34,227 bases of DNA from NCBI GenBank assembly GCA_947628475.1, contig CANRAB010000004.1, positions 1-34,227 on the forward strand, read 5' to 3'. Of the stretch, positions 1-7,244 are shown one piece after another (within the stretch, counting starts at the first letter, position 1; each line of letters opens with the position of its first letter). The DNA is from an uncultured Clostridia bacterium (GTDB lineage Bacteria; Bacillota; Clostridia; TANB77; CAG-508). The notes under the pieces are model-generated. The model did not search any database. It saw only the letters and a list, made by a program, of their open reading frames with translations, and had not been told where the DNA came from. Both the position numbers and the translations under genes were made by a program.

Positions 1-52
1 ACCGACCTGTCGGGTATGAACCGAATGCTCTAGCCAACTGAGCTACTTCGCC
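1..52 (-). tRNA. tRNA-Met (CAT), elongator type, 3' part cut off
   Basis: The reverse complement starts GGCGAAGTAGCTCAG and runs through a D-arm with GGCTAGAGC. Its 7-nt anticodon loop is TTCATAC, and ATG at 16-18 on the plus strand gives anticodon CAT. The D-arm and the GGTTCATACCC anticodon region resemble clostridial elongator tRNA-Met rather than initiator tRNA or the Ile2 tRNA. The T-arm and acceptor 3' side lie beyond the window edge. Confidence 0.9.
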
Positions 53-142
53 ATGAACTATTTTATTATACATATTTTTATCTCAAATGTCAATAAAAAA
101 TGAAAAAAAAATATATTTTATTGCAGAAATAACAAAAAAATA

Positions 143-171
143 TTGACAAGTGGCTATTTTTCTTATATAAT
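143..171 (+). promoter_or_regulatory. Sigma-A promoter of rpsU
   Basis: TTGACA at 143-148 and TATAAT at 166-171 are separated by exactly 17 bp. This is a perfect consensus promoter, about 50 bp upstream of the rpsU start, as expected for a ribosomal protein gene. Confidence 0.9.
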
Positions 172-225
172 TATACAAGTTATGGAAAATCCCAAATGAA
201 AGCAAATCGAGGGGAGGGAATATAA

Positions 226-396
226 ATGGCAGAAATTAAAGTAAATAATGGAAATATAGAAGATGCATTAAAAAGATTTAAAAGACAATGTGTAAGAAAC
301 GGAGTATTACAAGAGGTAAGAAAAAGAGAACATTATGAAAAACCAAGTGTTAAGAGAAAGAAAAAATCAGAAGCAGCACGTAAAAGAAAATTTTAA
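226..396 (+). CDS. rpsU: 30S ribosomal protein S21
   Basis: This 56-aa basic protein starts [20 protein letters not shown] and has the Arg/Lys-rich tail ([14 protein letters not shown]) typical of bacterial S21, a late-assembling small-subunit protein near the mRNA exit platform that affects initiation. Length matches the family (about 56-70 aa). A strong Shine-Dalgarno GAGGGGAGGG lies at 209-218 and a perfect promoter lies upstream. The gene appears monocistronic because a terminator-like hairpin follows. The usual Firmicute partner yqeY is not next to it. It was too short to stand out as a long reading frame but the identification is firm. Confidence 0.95.
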   Translation: MAEIKVNNGNIEDALKRFKRQCVRNGVLQEVRKREHYEKPSVKRKKKSEAARKRKF

Positions 397-424
397 ATAC
401 ATAAAATAGAAGTTATAAGTTAAG

Positions 425-471
425 TACACCACCAAAGTTATAAAGATTTAACGTTTGGAGGTGTAATTTTT
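425..471 (+). terminator. Intrinsic terminator after rpsU
   Basis: TACACCaCCAAA at 425-436 pairs with TTTGGaGGTGTA ending at 465, with one mismatch, and is followed by ATTTTTAT. Its position just after rpsU and before the next gene's leader fits termination. Confidence 0.75.
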
Positions 472-640
472 ATGAGTAAATTTAACTTTTATTTTTTATA
501 AAAACTATTGCAAAAGAATTTAGTATAATTTAAAATAGAATAGGAAAAAATAAACAAAAGGAATGAATAATTAAAAAATTAGTATAAATTTAACTATTAC
601 AAAGAAGCTAAATGCAAATATATGAAGGGAATGTGAGAAT

Positions 641-1915
641 ATGTCATACGAAATAAAAGAAATAAAAAAGGGAATAAAAACCCATTTTATAAAAACAAAT
701 AAGTTTAAAACGGATTTATTTGCTATTTTTTTAACAGTACCTTTAGATAAGAATAATGTAACGCAAAATGCGCTTATACCAGCAGTTTTAAGAAGAGGTA
801 CAGAAAATTTAAAAACACAAGAGGAAATAAGCATAATGTTAGAAAATATGTATGGAGCAAATTTAGATTGTGGTGTAGAGAAAATAGGAGATAATCAAGT
901 ACTTAAATTTTATTTAGAAACATTAAATGATAATTTTTTACCACAAGTAGAAAATTTAAGTAAAAGAGCAATAGAATTAATGCTAGATGTTGTATTGAAC
1001 CCTTTAATGGAAAATGATGCGTTTAAGAAAGAATATGTTGAGGCAGAAAAAAAGACAATTAAAAGAATTATAGAAGGAAGAATAGATAATAAAGACTTAT
1101 ATGCGTATACAAGATGTATAGAAGAAATGTATAAAGGAAAGCAATATGGATTATATAAATATGGGTATATTGAAGATTTAGAAAAAATAAATGCAGAAAA
1201 TTTATATGAAAGTTATAAAAAATTATTAAGTGAAGCAAAAATAGATATATTTGTTTCTGGAAATTTTGAGAATAATGAAATTATAAAATATATAGAGGAA
1301 AATGAAAATATCCAAAAACTAAATGAAAGAGAAGACAAGCATATAATAAATACTGAGGAAACTGAAAAGAAAGAAAAGGTAGAAGTAAGTACTTTGCATG
1401 AATCAAAAGATGTAACGCAAGGAAAACTTGTTATAGGTTTAGATATAGATTTTTATAAGCCAAATTCAAGATATGTAATATGTTTATATAATGTAATTTT
1501 AGGTGAAAGTGCTACATCAAAGATGTTTCAAAATGTAAGAGAAAAAGCAGGACTTGCATATTCAGCAAGGTCAACATACTTAAGACAAAAGAATAACATT
1601 TTTATAAGAGCGGGAATAGAAATTGAAAATTATGAAAAAGCTTTAAATATAATTAAAGAACAATTAGAAGATATGAAAAATGGAAATTTTACAGATGAAG
1701 AAATTGAAAATGCAAAAAAATATATGATATCTGGTATAAAAACTGTTCAAGATGAGCAAGATTCAGAGATAACGTATTATTTAGGACAAGAATTATCAGG
1801 AAAATTAATAAGTTTTGAAGATTATATGAAAAATATAAATAGTGTAACAAGAGAGCAAATAGTAGAAATAGCAAATAATATAAACATGAATATAATTTAC
1901 TTTTTAAAAAATTAA
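641..1915 (+). CDS. yfmF: M16-family peptidase-like protein YfmF (inactive subunit)
   Basis: This 424-aa protein is M16 (insulinase/pitrilysin) fold by its overall pattern: an N-terminal half beginning with a VPLDKNNVTQNALIPAVLRRG stretch and a C-terminal half with GKLVIGLDI and the SKMFQNVREKAGLAYSARS motif typical of the second M16 domain. The zinc-binding HxxEH of active members is absent; the matching segment reads IPAVLRRGTENL. It is therefore probably the non-catalytic partner of the active protease encoded 18 bp downstream. Such pairs are annotated in Firmicutes as YfmF/YfmH, associated with EF-P 5-aminopentanol modification. That link is established annotation, not visible here. The start is supported by GAAGGGA about 10 nt upstream of ATG. 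Confidence 0.85.
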   Translation: MSYEIKEIKKGIKTHFIKTNKFKTDLFAIFLTVPLDKNNVTQNALIPAVLRRGTENLKTQEEISIMLENMYGANLDCGVEKIGDNQVLKFYLETLNDNFLPQVENLSKRAIELMLDVVLNPLMENDAFKKEYVEAEKKTIKRIIEGRIDNKDLYAYTRCIEEMYKGKQYGLYKYGYIEDLEKINAENLYESYKKLLSEAKIDIFVSGNFENNEIIKYIEENENIQKLNEREDKHIINTEETEKKEKVEVSTLHESKDVTQGKLVIGLDIDFYKPNSRYVICLYNVILGESATSKMFQNVREKAGLAYSARSTYLRQKNNIFIRAGIEIENYEKALNIIKEQLEDMKNGNFTDEEIENAKKYMISGIKTVQDEQDSEITYYLGQELSGKLISFEDYMKNINSVTREQIVEIANNINMNIIYFLKN

Positions 1916-1933
1916 AGAGGAAAAGGTGAGATT

Positions 1934-3220
1934 ATGCAAATTATAGAAAATTCAAGAGTTAAAGAAAAATTATATGTAGAGAAGTTAGAGAATGGTTTAA
2001 CAATAATGATTATGCCAAAAGCAAATATTCAAAAAAAATATGTTATATGGTCTACAAATTTTGGTTCTATAGATAATAAATTTATAGCTCCAAATGAAAA
2101 TGAAGAAACTTTTATTCCAGATGGGGTAGCGCATTTTTTAGAGCACAAGATGTTTGAACAACCAAATGGAACAAATAGTTTAGATACATTAACAGCCTTA
2201 GGAGTTAATGCAAATGCGTATACATCAACAGACCATACATGTTACCTATTTGAATGTACTGATAATTTTTTACCAGCCTTAGATGAACTAATGGATTATG
2301 TTCAAACACCATATTTTACAGACCAAAATGTAGAAAAAGAAAAAGGCATCATAGGGCAGGAAATTAAAATGTACGATGATTACCCACAGTGGGAAGTATA
2401 CATGAATGCCTTGAGAAATATGTATAAAAATAACCCAATAACAATAGATATAGCTGGTTCAATAGAATCTATAGCAAAAATAGATAAAGATGTTTTATAT
2501 AAATGTTATAACACATTTTACCATCCTTCCAATATGGTAATGTGTTTTGCAGGAGATTTTGTACCAGAACAGCTACTAGAAGAGGTAAAAAAACGTCTTA
2601 AAAATAGGGAAAAGCATGGAGAAATAAAAAGAATTTATCCAGAAGAACCAGAAGAAATTGTCAAAAAAGAAATTACAAAGCAAATGGAAGTAAGCATGCC
2701 AATATTTGTAATTGCTATAAAAGATAGTATAGATAGTAAAAATTGCAAAAGTGATAGCATAGTAAAAAAGCATATTGCCATAGAAATTTTATTAAATATG
2801 TTAATAGGAAAAAGTTCAAAATTATATAAGAATTTATATGAATCAGAACTTATAACAGAAGAACCATATTTAGAATATGAATTTTCTAAACAATATGCAC
2901 ACATTGCAATAACAGGTCAATCGAATAATCCAAAAGAAGTGCTAAAAAAATTACAGGAAGAAATAAGAAACATGAAAAGTAAAGATTTAGATATTGAACA
3001 TTTCCAAAGAATAAAAAACATGATATATGGTAACTATGTAAAAGAATATGACGATGTTGCGGAAATTTGCAGGATGTTTGTAGCAGATTATATGAAAGGA
3101 ATAAATAGTTTTGAATATATAGAAAATTATAAACAAGTAACACCAGAATATGCAAAACAAGTATTAGATGAAGTTTTTAATGAGGAAAAAATGGTAATTT
3201 CAATTGTTGAACCAAACTAA
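1934..3220 (+). CDS. yfmH: Zinc-dependent M16-family peptidase YfmH
   Basis: This 428-aa M16 metallopeptidase carries the inverted zinc motif HFLEH at residues 67-71 (two His ligands, catalytic Glu70), followed by KMFE. A distal acidic cluster around E136-E143 (EKEKGIIGQEIKMYDD) should supply the third zinc ligand. The order N-terminal catalytic half then C-terminal M16C half is normal, and the length matches the family. It is the active member of the pair with the upstream HxxEH-less protein; the 18-bp gap and the GGAAAAGGTGAG leader suggest co-translation. It probably acts in the cytoplasm on peptides or protein segments. The substrate is unknown. Confidence 0.9.
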   Translation: MQIIENSRVKEKLYVEKLENGLTIMIMPKANIQKKYVIWSTNFGSIDNKFIAPNENEETFIPDGVAHFLEHKMFEQPNGTNSLDTLTALGVNANAYTSTDHTCYLFECTDNFLPALDELMDYVQTPYFTDQNVEKEKGIIGQEIKMYDDYPQWEVYMNALRNMYKNNPITIDIAGSIESIAKIDKDVLYKCYNTFYHPSNMVMCFAGDFVPEQLLEEVKKRLKNREKHGEIKRIYPEEPEEIVKKEITKQMEVSMPIFVIAIKDSIDSKNCKSDSIVKKHIAIEILLNMLIGKSSKLYKNLYESELITEEPYLEYEFSKQYAHIAITGQSNNPKEVLKKLQEEIRNMKSKDLDIEHFQRIKNMIYGNYVKEYDDVAEICRMFVADYMKGINSFEYIENYKQVTPEYAKQVLDEVFNEEKMVISIVEPN

Positions 3221-3233
3221 ATAAGGAGTAAAA

Positions 3234-3503
3234 ATGGGAGAAGAAGATTTTTCAAATGAAGTAATTAATTTATTAAATGACAGAAAAGTGGATGAAAAAA
3301 TAAAAAAAGAAATTATATATTATTCAAGAAAAGAAGTAAATCGTATTTTTTACGGAAACTATAATGAATGGGAGAAGTATAAGAAAATTAAAAACATTGA
3401 AAATAAATATACTGATGAAGAAGCAAAAAAAAGATTATTTAATAAGATAGTGTATGATAAAATAATGAGCTATTTAAACTCTAAACAAGAGCAAGAGAGA
3501 TAA
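3234..3503 (+). CDS. Hypothetical charged 89-aa protein, last gene of the yfmF-yfmH unit
   Basis: The family is not recognised. The protein is rich in Lys, Glu and Tyr and predicted to be helical throughout (for example KKEIIYYSRKEVNRIF and DEEAKKRLFNKIVYDKIMSYL), with no signal peptide, membrane segment or cysteine. The start has a good AAGGAG six bases upstream. It lies 13 bp after yfmH and 74 bp before fba, which has its own promoter, so it most likely belongs to the yfmF-yfmH transcript. Composition matches its neighbours, so it looks native rather than acquired. Confidence 0.7.
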   Translation: MGEEDFSNEVINLLNDRKVDEKIKKEIIYYSRKEVNRIFYGNYNEWEKYKKIKNIENKYTDEEAKKRLFNKIVYDKIMSYLNSKQEQER

Positions 3504-3517
3504 TAAGTTATGGTAAC

Positions 3518-3546
3518 TTGACAGATGAAAATTTTAGAAATAAAAT
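3518..3546 (+). promoter_or_regulatory. Sigma-A promoter of fba
   Basis: TTGACA at 3518-3523, a 17-bp spacer and TAAAAT at 3541-3546, about 30 bp before the fba start. This separates fba transcriptionally from the preceding genes. Confidence 0.75.
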
Positions 3547-3577
3547 AAAGCTATAAAAAATTATAGGAGGTAATTTT

Positions 3578-4507
3578 ATGCCATTAGTAACAACAAAAAA
3601 TATGTTTGAAAAATCAATGAAAGAAGGCTTTGCAATAGGAGCTTTCAATATTAATAATATGGAAATAATACAAGGAATAGTGGATGCAGCAAGTGAAAAA
3701 AATTCACCAGTTATACTTCAAGTATCTTCAAGTGCAATAAAATATGCTAGAATGCCATATTTAATAAAAATGGTAGAAGCAGCAGTTGAAACAACGAATA
3801 TTCCAATAGCTTTACACCTAGATCATGGACCAGATTTTGAAACTTGCAGGGAATGTGTAGATGCAGGTTTTACATCTGTAATGATAGATGGTTCTAAATA
3901 TAGTTTTGAGGAAAATATAGAGTTAACAAAGAGGGTAGTAGAGTATGCTCATTCAAAAGGAGTAGTTGTAGAAGCAGAACTTGGAAAACTTGCTGGAATA
4001 GAGGATGATGTAAATGTGGCTGCAGGAGATGCAATGTACACAGATCCAGACCAAGCAAAGGAATTTGTGGAAAGAACTGGATGTGATTCTTTAGCAATAG
4101 CAATCGGAACAAGTCATGGAGCATATAAGTTTAAGGGAGAAGCAAAGTTAAGATTTGATATTTTACAAAAAGTAAAAGAAAAAATACCAAATACTCCAAT
4201 AGTATTACATGGAGCTTCAACAGTAATACCAGAATTAGTAGAAATGTGTAATAAATTTGGAGGGGATATTCCAGGGGCAAAAGGTGTTCCAAATGAGATG
4301 CTAAAAGAAGCGGGAAAATTGGGAGTATCTAAAATAAATGTAGATACAGATGTAAGGCTTGCAGTTACTGCTAATGTTAGAAAAGTTTTTGCGGAAAAAC
4401 CATCAGAATTTGATCCTAGAAAATATTTAGCTCCAGCAAGAGAAGCGGTAAAAGAAATTGTCGGATTTAAAATTGAAAATGTATTTTGTTCAAGCAACAA
4501 AGCGTAA
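3578..4507 (+). CDS. fba: Class II fructose-1,6-bisphosphate aldolase
   Basis: This 309-aa zinc-dependent aldolase reversibly cleaves fructose-1,6-bisphosphate to DHAP and glyceraldehyde-3-phosphate in glycolysis and gluconeogenesis. Visible motifs are GAFNINNMEIIQ near the N-terminus, LHLDHGPDFETC (Asp82 general acid/base, His83 first zinc ligand), VEAELGKLAG, and the SHGAYK and LHGAST segments that supply the other zinc-ligand histidines and phosphate contacts. The C-terminal KINVDTDVR is also typical. Length and motif order are normal for the FbaA/GatY-like family. RBS AGGAGG precedes ATG by a good distance. It has its own promoter and is followed by two hairpins, so it is probably a single-gene unit. 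Confidence 0.95.
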   Translation: MPLVTTKNMFEKSMKEGFAIGAFNINNMEIIQGIVDAASEKNSPVILQVSSSAIKYARMPYLIKMVEAAVETTNIPIALHLDHGPDFETCRECVDAGFTSVMIDGSKYSFEENIELTKRVVEYAHSKGVVVEAELGKLAGIEDDVNVAAGDAMYTDPDQAKEFVERTGCDSLAIAIGTSHGAYKFKGEAKLRFDILQKVKEKIPNTPIVLHGASTVIPELVEMCNKFGGDIPGAKGVPNEMLKEAGKLGVSKINVDTDVRLAVTANVRKVFAEKPSEFDPRKYLAPAREAVKEIVGFKIENVFCSSNKA

Positions 4508-4528
4508 TTTAATACTATAATAAAATAA

Positions 4529-4564
4529 TGCAGTTATATATTTTTAAAAAAATATATAACTGCA
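4529..4564. repeat. Long perfect hairpin between convergent fba and smpB
   Basis: TGCAGTTATATATTTTT at 4529-4545 pairs perfectly with the end of the following AT-rich arm (4548-4564), giving a 17-bp stem with almost no loop. No T-run follows on either strand, so it is probably a roadblock or 3'-end stabilising structure rather than a canonical terminator. Confidence 0.6.
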
Positions 4565-4571
4565 ACAAAAT

Positions 4572-4605
4572 GTAGAAAAACTTAAAGTTTTCTACTATAT
4601 TTTTT
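4572..4605 (+). terminator. Intrinsic terminator of fba overlapping the smpB stop
   Basis: GTAGAAAA at 4572-4579 pairs with TTTTCTAC at 4588-4595, followed by TATATTTTTT. The T-tract lies inside the antisense strand of the last smpB codons, so the terminator of fba doubles as smpB coding sequence. Confidence 0.7.
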
Positions 4606-5044
4606 CGCTCATTTGCTTTCTCATACGAATTTCAGCCTCACGTTTAGCTATATCTTCACGTTTATCGTAAAGTTTTTTACCTTTTCCTATACCAAGTTCA
4701 ACTTTAACAAAGTTTCCCTTAAAATACAAACTTATAGGTACTAGAGAATAACCTTTTTGCTTAATTTGACCCACTAATTTATTAAATTCATTTCTATTAA
4801 TTAACAACTTTCTATCTCTTAAAGGGTCTTTATTATATATATTTCCAAATTCATAAGGACTTATATGCATATTATAGATAAAAAGTTCGCCATTTCTAAT
4901 TCCTGCATAACTATCTTTTAAATTCACCTTCCCATTTCTTATAGATTTTATTTCAGTTCCAGACAAGACAATACCTGTTTCTATTGTATCAACAATAGTG
5001 TAGTTATGTTTTGCTGTTGGATTTTTTGCAATTAACTTAGACAT
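4595..5044 (-). CDS. smpB: SsrA-binding protein SmpB
   Basis: This 149-aa protein binds tmRNA and delivers it to stalled ribosomes for trans-translation. It shows the family signatures [62 protein letters not shown] and the basic C-terminal tail [24 protein letters not shown] that enters the mRNA path. Full length for the family. RBS AGGTGG sits about 7 nt upstream. No ssrA (tmRNA) gene is visible nearby. Its role in rescuing stalled ribosomes may matter in a genome where CGG codons appear untranslatable (see findings); that link is inference. Confidence 0.97.
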   Translation of the reverse strand: MSKLIAKNPTAKHNYTIVDTIETGIVLSGTEIKSIRNGKVNLKDSYAGIRNGELFIYNMHISPYEFGNIYNKDPLRDRKLLINRNEFNKLVGQIKQKGYSLVPISLYFKGNFVKVELGIGKGKKLYDKREDIAKREAEIRMRKQMSEKI

Positions 5045-5142
5045 TTTAAACCACCTATTCTAAGTACATATAATACAAAATATTGTTACAAAGTATGTTA
5101 GTAAAAATTGTTTGCATTTATGTACTTTATAAATATGAAGAT

Positions 5143-5171
5143 ATTATATCATAGTTATAAAAAAACAACAA
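5143..5171 (-). promoter_or_regulatory. Sigma-A promoter of smpB
   Basis: On the minus strand, TTGTTG (5166-5171) and TATAAT (5143-5148, preceded by TGA as an extended -10) are separated by 17 bp. It lies about 100 bp upstream of the smpB start. Confidence 0.7.
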
Positions 5172-5183
5172 GGAATAAATGAG

Positions 5184-5233
5184 AAAACGCTCACCCACAA
5201 TCTTTAAGAACATGATGGTGGATGAGGTTTTAT
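5184..5233 (-). terminator. Hairpin terminator after the 151-aa secreted protein gene
   Basis: Read on the minus strand, AAAACCTCATCCACCATC pairs with GATTGTGGGTGAGCGTTTT around an 11-nt loop, with one mismatch, one bulged base and one G-U pair, and ends in GTTTTCTC. It lies directly downstream of the minus-strand stop at 5248. Confidence 0.6.
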
Positions 5234-5247
5234 TTAAAAAGTGAAAC

Positions 5248-5703
5248 TTATTCATCATGATGTGTATTAGAATTTTGAGTACCGTAGTACCAAACTAAAC
5301 CAACTATAACTATTGCAGCAATGGCAATGATTAACCAAATCCATAGAGAACTTGCGTTAGTAGATGTAGTGGCATTAGTTGTAGCATCAGCAGTAGTTCT
5401 AGTCGCAGTGTAATCACCAGTAGTTCCCATGTCTGCGCCATCGGTAGTTACTCTGTCATTGTCATCTCCATGAGAAGGATTATCTGTGCTCTTGTCATTC
5501 ATATTTAACGCATCTTCAACGCCATTTTCAGCGTCTCCTATACCATCACGAACATCAGAACCTAATCTGTCAACACCATCAACTACAGTGTTTGTTGCTC
5601 CATTAACTGCATTTTTTACATCATTAGTAGCATAAACAAAGCTTGAACAAACGAATATAACAAAAAGAATTGCAGATACTAATATAAAACTTTTTTTATT
5701 CAT
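5248..5703 (-). CDS. Secreted, membrane-anchored Thr/Asp-rich protein (unknown)
   Basis: The family is not recognised. Residues 1-26 form a signal peptide (MNKKSFILVSAILFVIFVCSSFVYA, likely cleaved after YA). A middle region of about 90 residues is low-complexity, first Asp/Gly/Val repeats (VDGVDRLGSDVRDGIGDAENGVEDAL), then Thr/Ala/Asn-rich. One C-terminal transmembrane helix (about residues 119-141, LWIWLIIAIAAIVIVGLVWYY) is followed by a short polar tail ending HHDE. This is an extracellular stalk held by a C-terminal anchor. RBS AGGAGGT is perfect, suggesting high expression. The upstream minus-strand gene has the same architecture, so the two may be distant paralogues or partners. Confidence 0.8.
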   Translation of the reverse strand: MNKKSFILVSAILFVIFVCSSFVYATNDVKNAVNGATNTVVDGVDRLGSDVRDGIGDAENGVEDALNMNDKSTDNPSHGDDNDRVTTDGADMGTTGDYTATRTTADATTNATTSTNASSLWIWLIIAIAAIVIVGLVWYYGTQNSNTHHDE

Positions 5704-5766
5704 GAATTTTACCTCCTATTTTTAGAATTCAATAATATTATTAAAAAAATAGGTAAAAAATATTCA

Positions 5767-5800
5767 TAAAAAAATTGCCTTTTCATACATAAAAAGGCAA
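5767..5800 (-). terminator. Strong intrinsic terminator after the 104-aa secreted protein
   Basis: On the minus strand GCCTTTTTATGTATGAAAAGGC forms a GC-capped stem, followed by AATTTTTTTATG. This is a textbook rho-independent terminator just past the stop at 5806. Confidence 0.9.
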
Positions 5801-5805
5801 AATAT

Positions 5806-6120
5806 CTAACGAATTTTAATTAATATAGCTATCGCTAAGAATATTAAAACAATTCCAACTGAAATTAATATAATGTTTATTATATCAGAAACGGTTAATT
5901 CAAAGTCATCACTTGTTTCAGTTGTAGACACTTTAGTAGTTGTAGAGGGTGATGTAATAGGATTTTCTATATTGTTAGAAATGTTATTTGTATTAACAGA
6001 ATTACTTTCTACTATATTACTATTGGTTAAATTCATATCAATATCAACTGCAAAAACAGAAGATATATTAATTATAACAAGAAAAATAAAAACCAAAAAA
6101 AACTTAAAAAATTTTTTCAT
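5806..6120 (-). CDS. Small secreted protein with C-terminal membrane anchor (unknown)
   Basis: Family not recognised. I place the start at the ATG at 6120 (104 aa): AAAGGA lies 12 nt upstream, and the protein then begins with a clean signal peptide MKKFFKFFLVFIFLVIINISSVFA. The longer frame would add seven residues starting inside the RBS. The middle is Asn/Ser/Thr-rich (NSNIVESNSVNTNNISNN, SPSTTTKVSTTE). A C-terminal helix (IINIILISVGIVLIFLAIAILIKI) precedes a single Arg. The architecture is the same as the gene 100 bp downstream, but a strong terminator separates them. It has its own promoter, divergent from whiA. Confidence 0.75.
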   Translation of the reverse strand: MKKFFKFFLVFIFLVIINISSVFAVDIDMNLTNSNIVESNSVNTNNISNNIENPITSPSTTTKVSTTETSDDFELTVSDIINIILISVGIVLIFLAIAILIKIR

Positions 6121-6155
6121 TTGAATAATCATTCCTTTCATAAAGCTTAATATAT

Positions 6156-6184
6156 ATAATACACAAAAAATTAAAGTTTGTCTA
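6156..6184 (-). promoter_or_regulatory. Promoter of the 104-aa secreted protein gene
   Basis: On the minus strand TAGACA (6179-6184), a 17-bp spacer and TATTAT (6156-6161), about 35 bp upstream of the ATG at 6120. Its -35 lies only 17 bp from the -35 of the divergent whiA promoter. Confidence 0.65.
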
Positions 6185-6201
6185 GTATAAAATAAAAAAT
6201 A

Positions 6202-6230
6202 TTTACACTTTAGTAAAAATGTGGTATTAT
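6202..6230 (+). promoter_or_regulatory. Promoter of the whiA-hemW-nifS operon
   Basis: TTTACA at 6202-6207, a 17-bp spacer and TATTAT at 6225-6230, about 70 bp before the whiA start. The following genes are tightly packed (whiA, hemW, desulfurase), so this probably drives all three. Confidence 0.75.
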
Positions 6231-6298
6231 ATATAAGGACAAGTTTACAGAAAATAGTTATAAATCAACATAATACAAAGAAGGGAATGTGAGTATAA

Positions 6299-6946
6299 AT
6301 GTCATTTGCAACAGATGTAAAAGATGAACTATTAGAACTGAAAATGTGGGATGCAAATAGTAGCTTGCCACAAGAAGAACAAATCGCAAAATTATTAATA
6401 AGAGAAGAATTTATAAAATCTGGTTTTATGAGTGATCCAAATAAAGAATATCATTTAGAAGTTCTATTTAAAACAAAGAAAAAAGCAGATGAATATAATG
6501 TGCTCTTAAAAAAATTTAATATACAAGGAAAGATAACAAAAAAAGGTAATGGTTACATAACATACATAAAAGATGGTGAAGCCATTGCAGAATTTTTAGC
6601 TTTTATTGGTGCCAATAATGCAGTTTTAAGATTTGAAGAAATACGAGTATTAAAAGATGCACGAAATAATGTAAATAGAATAGTAAATTGCGAAACTGCA
6701 AATCTTAATAAAACATTAGAAACAGCAAAATTACAAATAGATAACATAAAATACTTAAAAGAACATAAGAAATTTGATACCTTATCAGATAATTTAAAAG
6801 AAGTAGCTACTTTAAGAATAAAAAATCCAGATTTGTCTTACGAAGAAATTGGAAAAATGTTAAAAGAACCAATGAGTAAATCATGTGTAAGCCATAGATT
6901 GAATAAAATAAATAGAATAGTAGAAGAATTAAAAAAAGAAAAATAA
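6299..6946 (+). CDS. whiA: Short WhiA-like DNA-binding regulator missing the N-terminal domain core
   Basis: WhiA proteins regulate division and chromosome functions in Gram-positive bacteria. This one has 215 aa against about 300-320 usually. It retains the extreme N-terminus (MSFATDVKDELLEL). From about residue 35 it has the second half of the LAGLIDADG-like region (EYHLEVLFKTKKKADEY, GYITYIKDGEAIAEFLAFIGANNAVLRFEE, NRIVNCETANLNKT) and the C-terminal helix-turn-helix (LREVATLR-like, YEEIGKMLKEPMSKSCVSHRLNKI). About 95 residues between these parts, the usual WhiA_N core and the first CCKRAxxRG segment, are gone without any frameshift. It is separated from its usual neighbours rapZ and yvcK. 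Confidence 0.88.
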   Translation: MSFATDVKDELLELKMWDANSSLPQEEQIAKLLIREEFIKSGFMSDPNKEYHLEVLFKTKKKADEYNVLLKKFNIQGKITKKGNGYITYIKDGEAIAEFLAFIGANNAVLRFEEIRVLKDARNNVNRIVNCETANLNKTLETAKLQIDNIKYLKEHKKFDTLSDNLKEVATLRIKNPDLSYEEIGKMLKEPMSKSCVSHRLNKINRIVEELKKEK

Positions 6947-6974
6947 ATTGATTACTTGGAGGAATGATTTATCA

Positions 6975-7244
6975 ATGGAGAAAAAAGAAATAGGAGTGTA
7001 TGTTCATATACCATTTTGTAAACATAAATGTTATTACTGTGATTTTGCATCATTTGCAAATAAAGAAGAATTTATAGAAGAATATATAGAAAAAGTAAAA
7101 CAAGAAATAAAAGAGTATAAGTTAAATAATTATAAAATATCAACAATTTATATAGGCGGAGGGACTCCTTCTTATATAGATAGTAAATATATCGTAGATA
7201 TTATAAATGCCATTCGGAAATTTAGGAGAAGAAAACACTATTGA
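6975..7244 (+). CDS. hemW: HemW (radical SAM haem chaperone), N-terminal frame
   Basis: HemW is a radical-SAM protein of the HemN family that binds haem and is thought to deliver it to respiratory enzymes. This frame holds VYVHIPF and the CxxxCxxC cluster motif at Cys15, Cys19 and Cys22, followed by Asp-Phe (HemW type, not the CxxxCxxCxC of HemN), then TIYIGGGTPS. I start at the ATG at 6975, 12 nt after GGAGG, rather than the TTG at 6948. Homology stops at ATT CGG (7212-7217), where the reading must move +1; the zero frame ends with TGA at 7242-7244. Joined with the next feature the product is about 367 aa, normal for HemW. Confidence 0.85.
   Translation: MEKKEIGVYVHIPFCKHKCYYCDFASFANKEEFIEEYIEKVKQEIKEYKLNNYKISTIYIGGGTPSYIDSKYIVDIINAIRKFRRRKHY
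7212..7218 (+). other. +1 frameshift site 1 (ATT CGG A) in hemW
   Basis: The zero-frame codons are ATT CGG AAA. Skipping C at 7215 gives ATT, then GGA AAT TTA, which continues as GNLGEENTIEVNPGT, the conserved HemW segment. The CGG is in frame and is one of only three in native genes of this window, all at such shifts. By sequence alone the extra base could lie anywhere from about 7210 to 7220. Confidence 0.8.

Noticed and set aside
7207-7230. Independent start of a separate gene at ATG 7207
   Set aside because: There is no Shine-Dalgarno, and the protein would be a HemW without its cluster-binding half.
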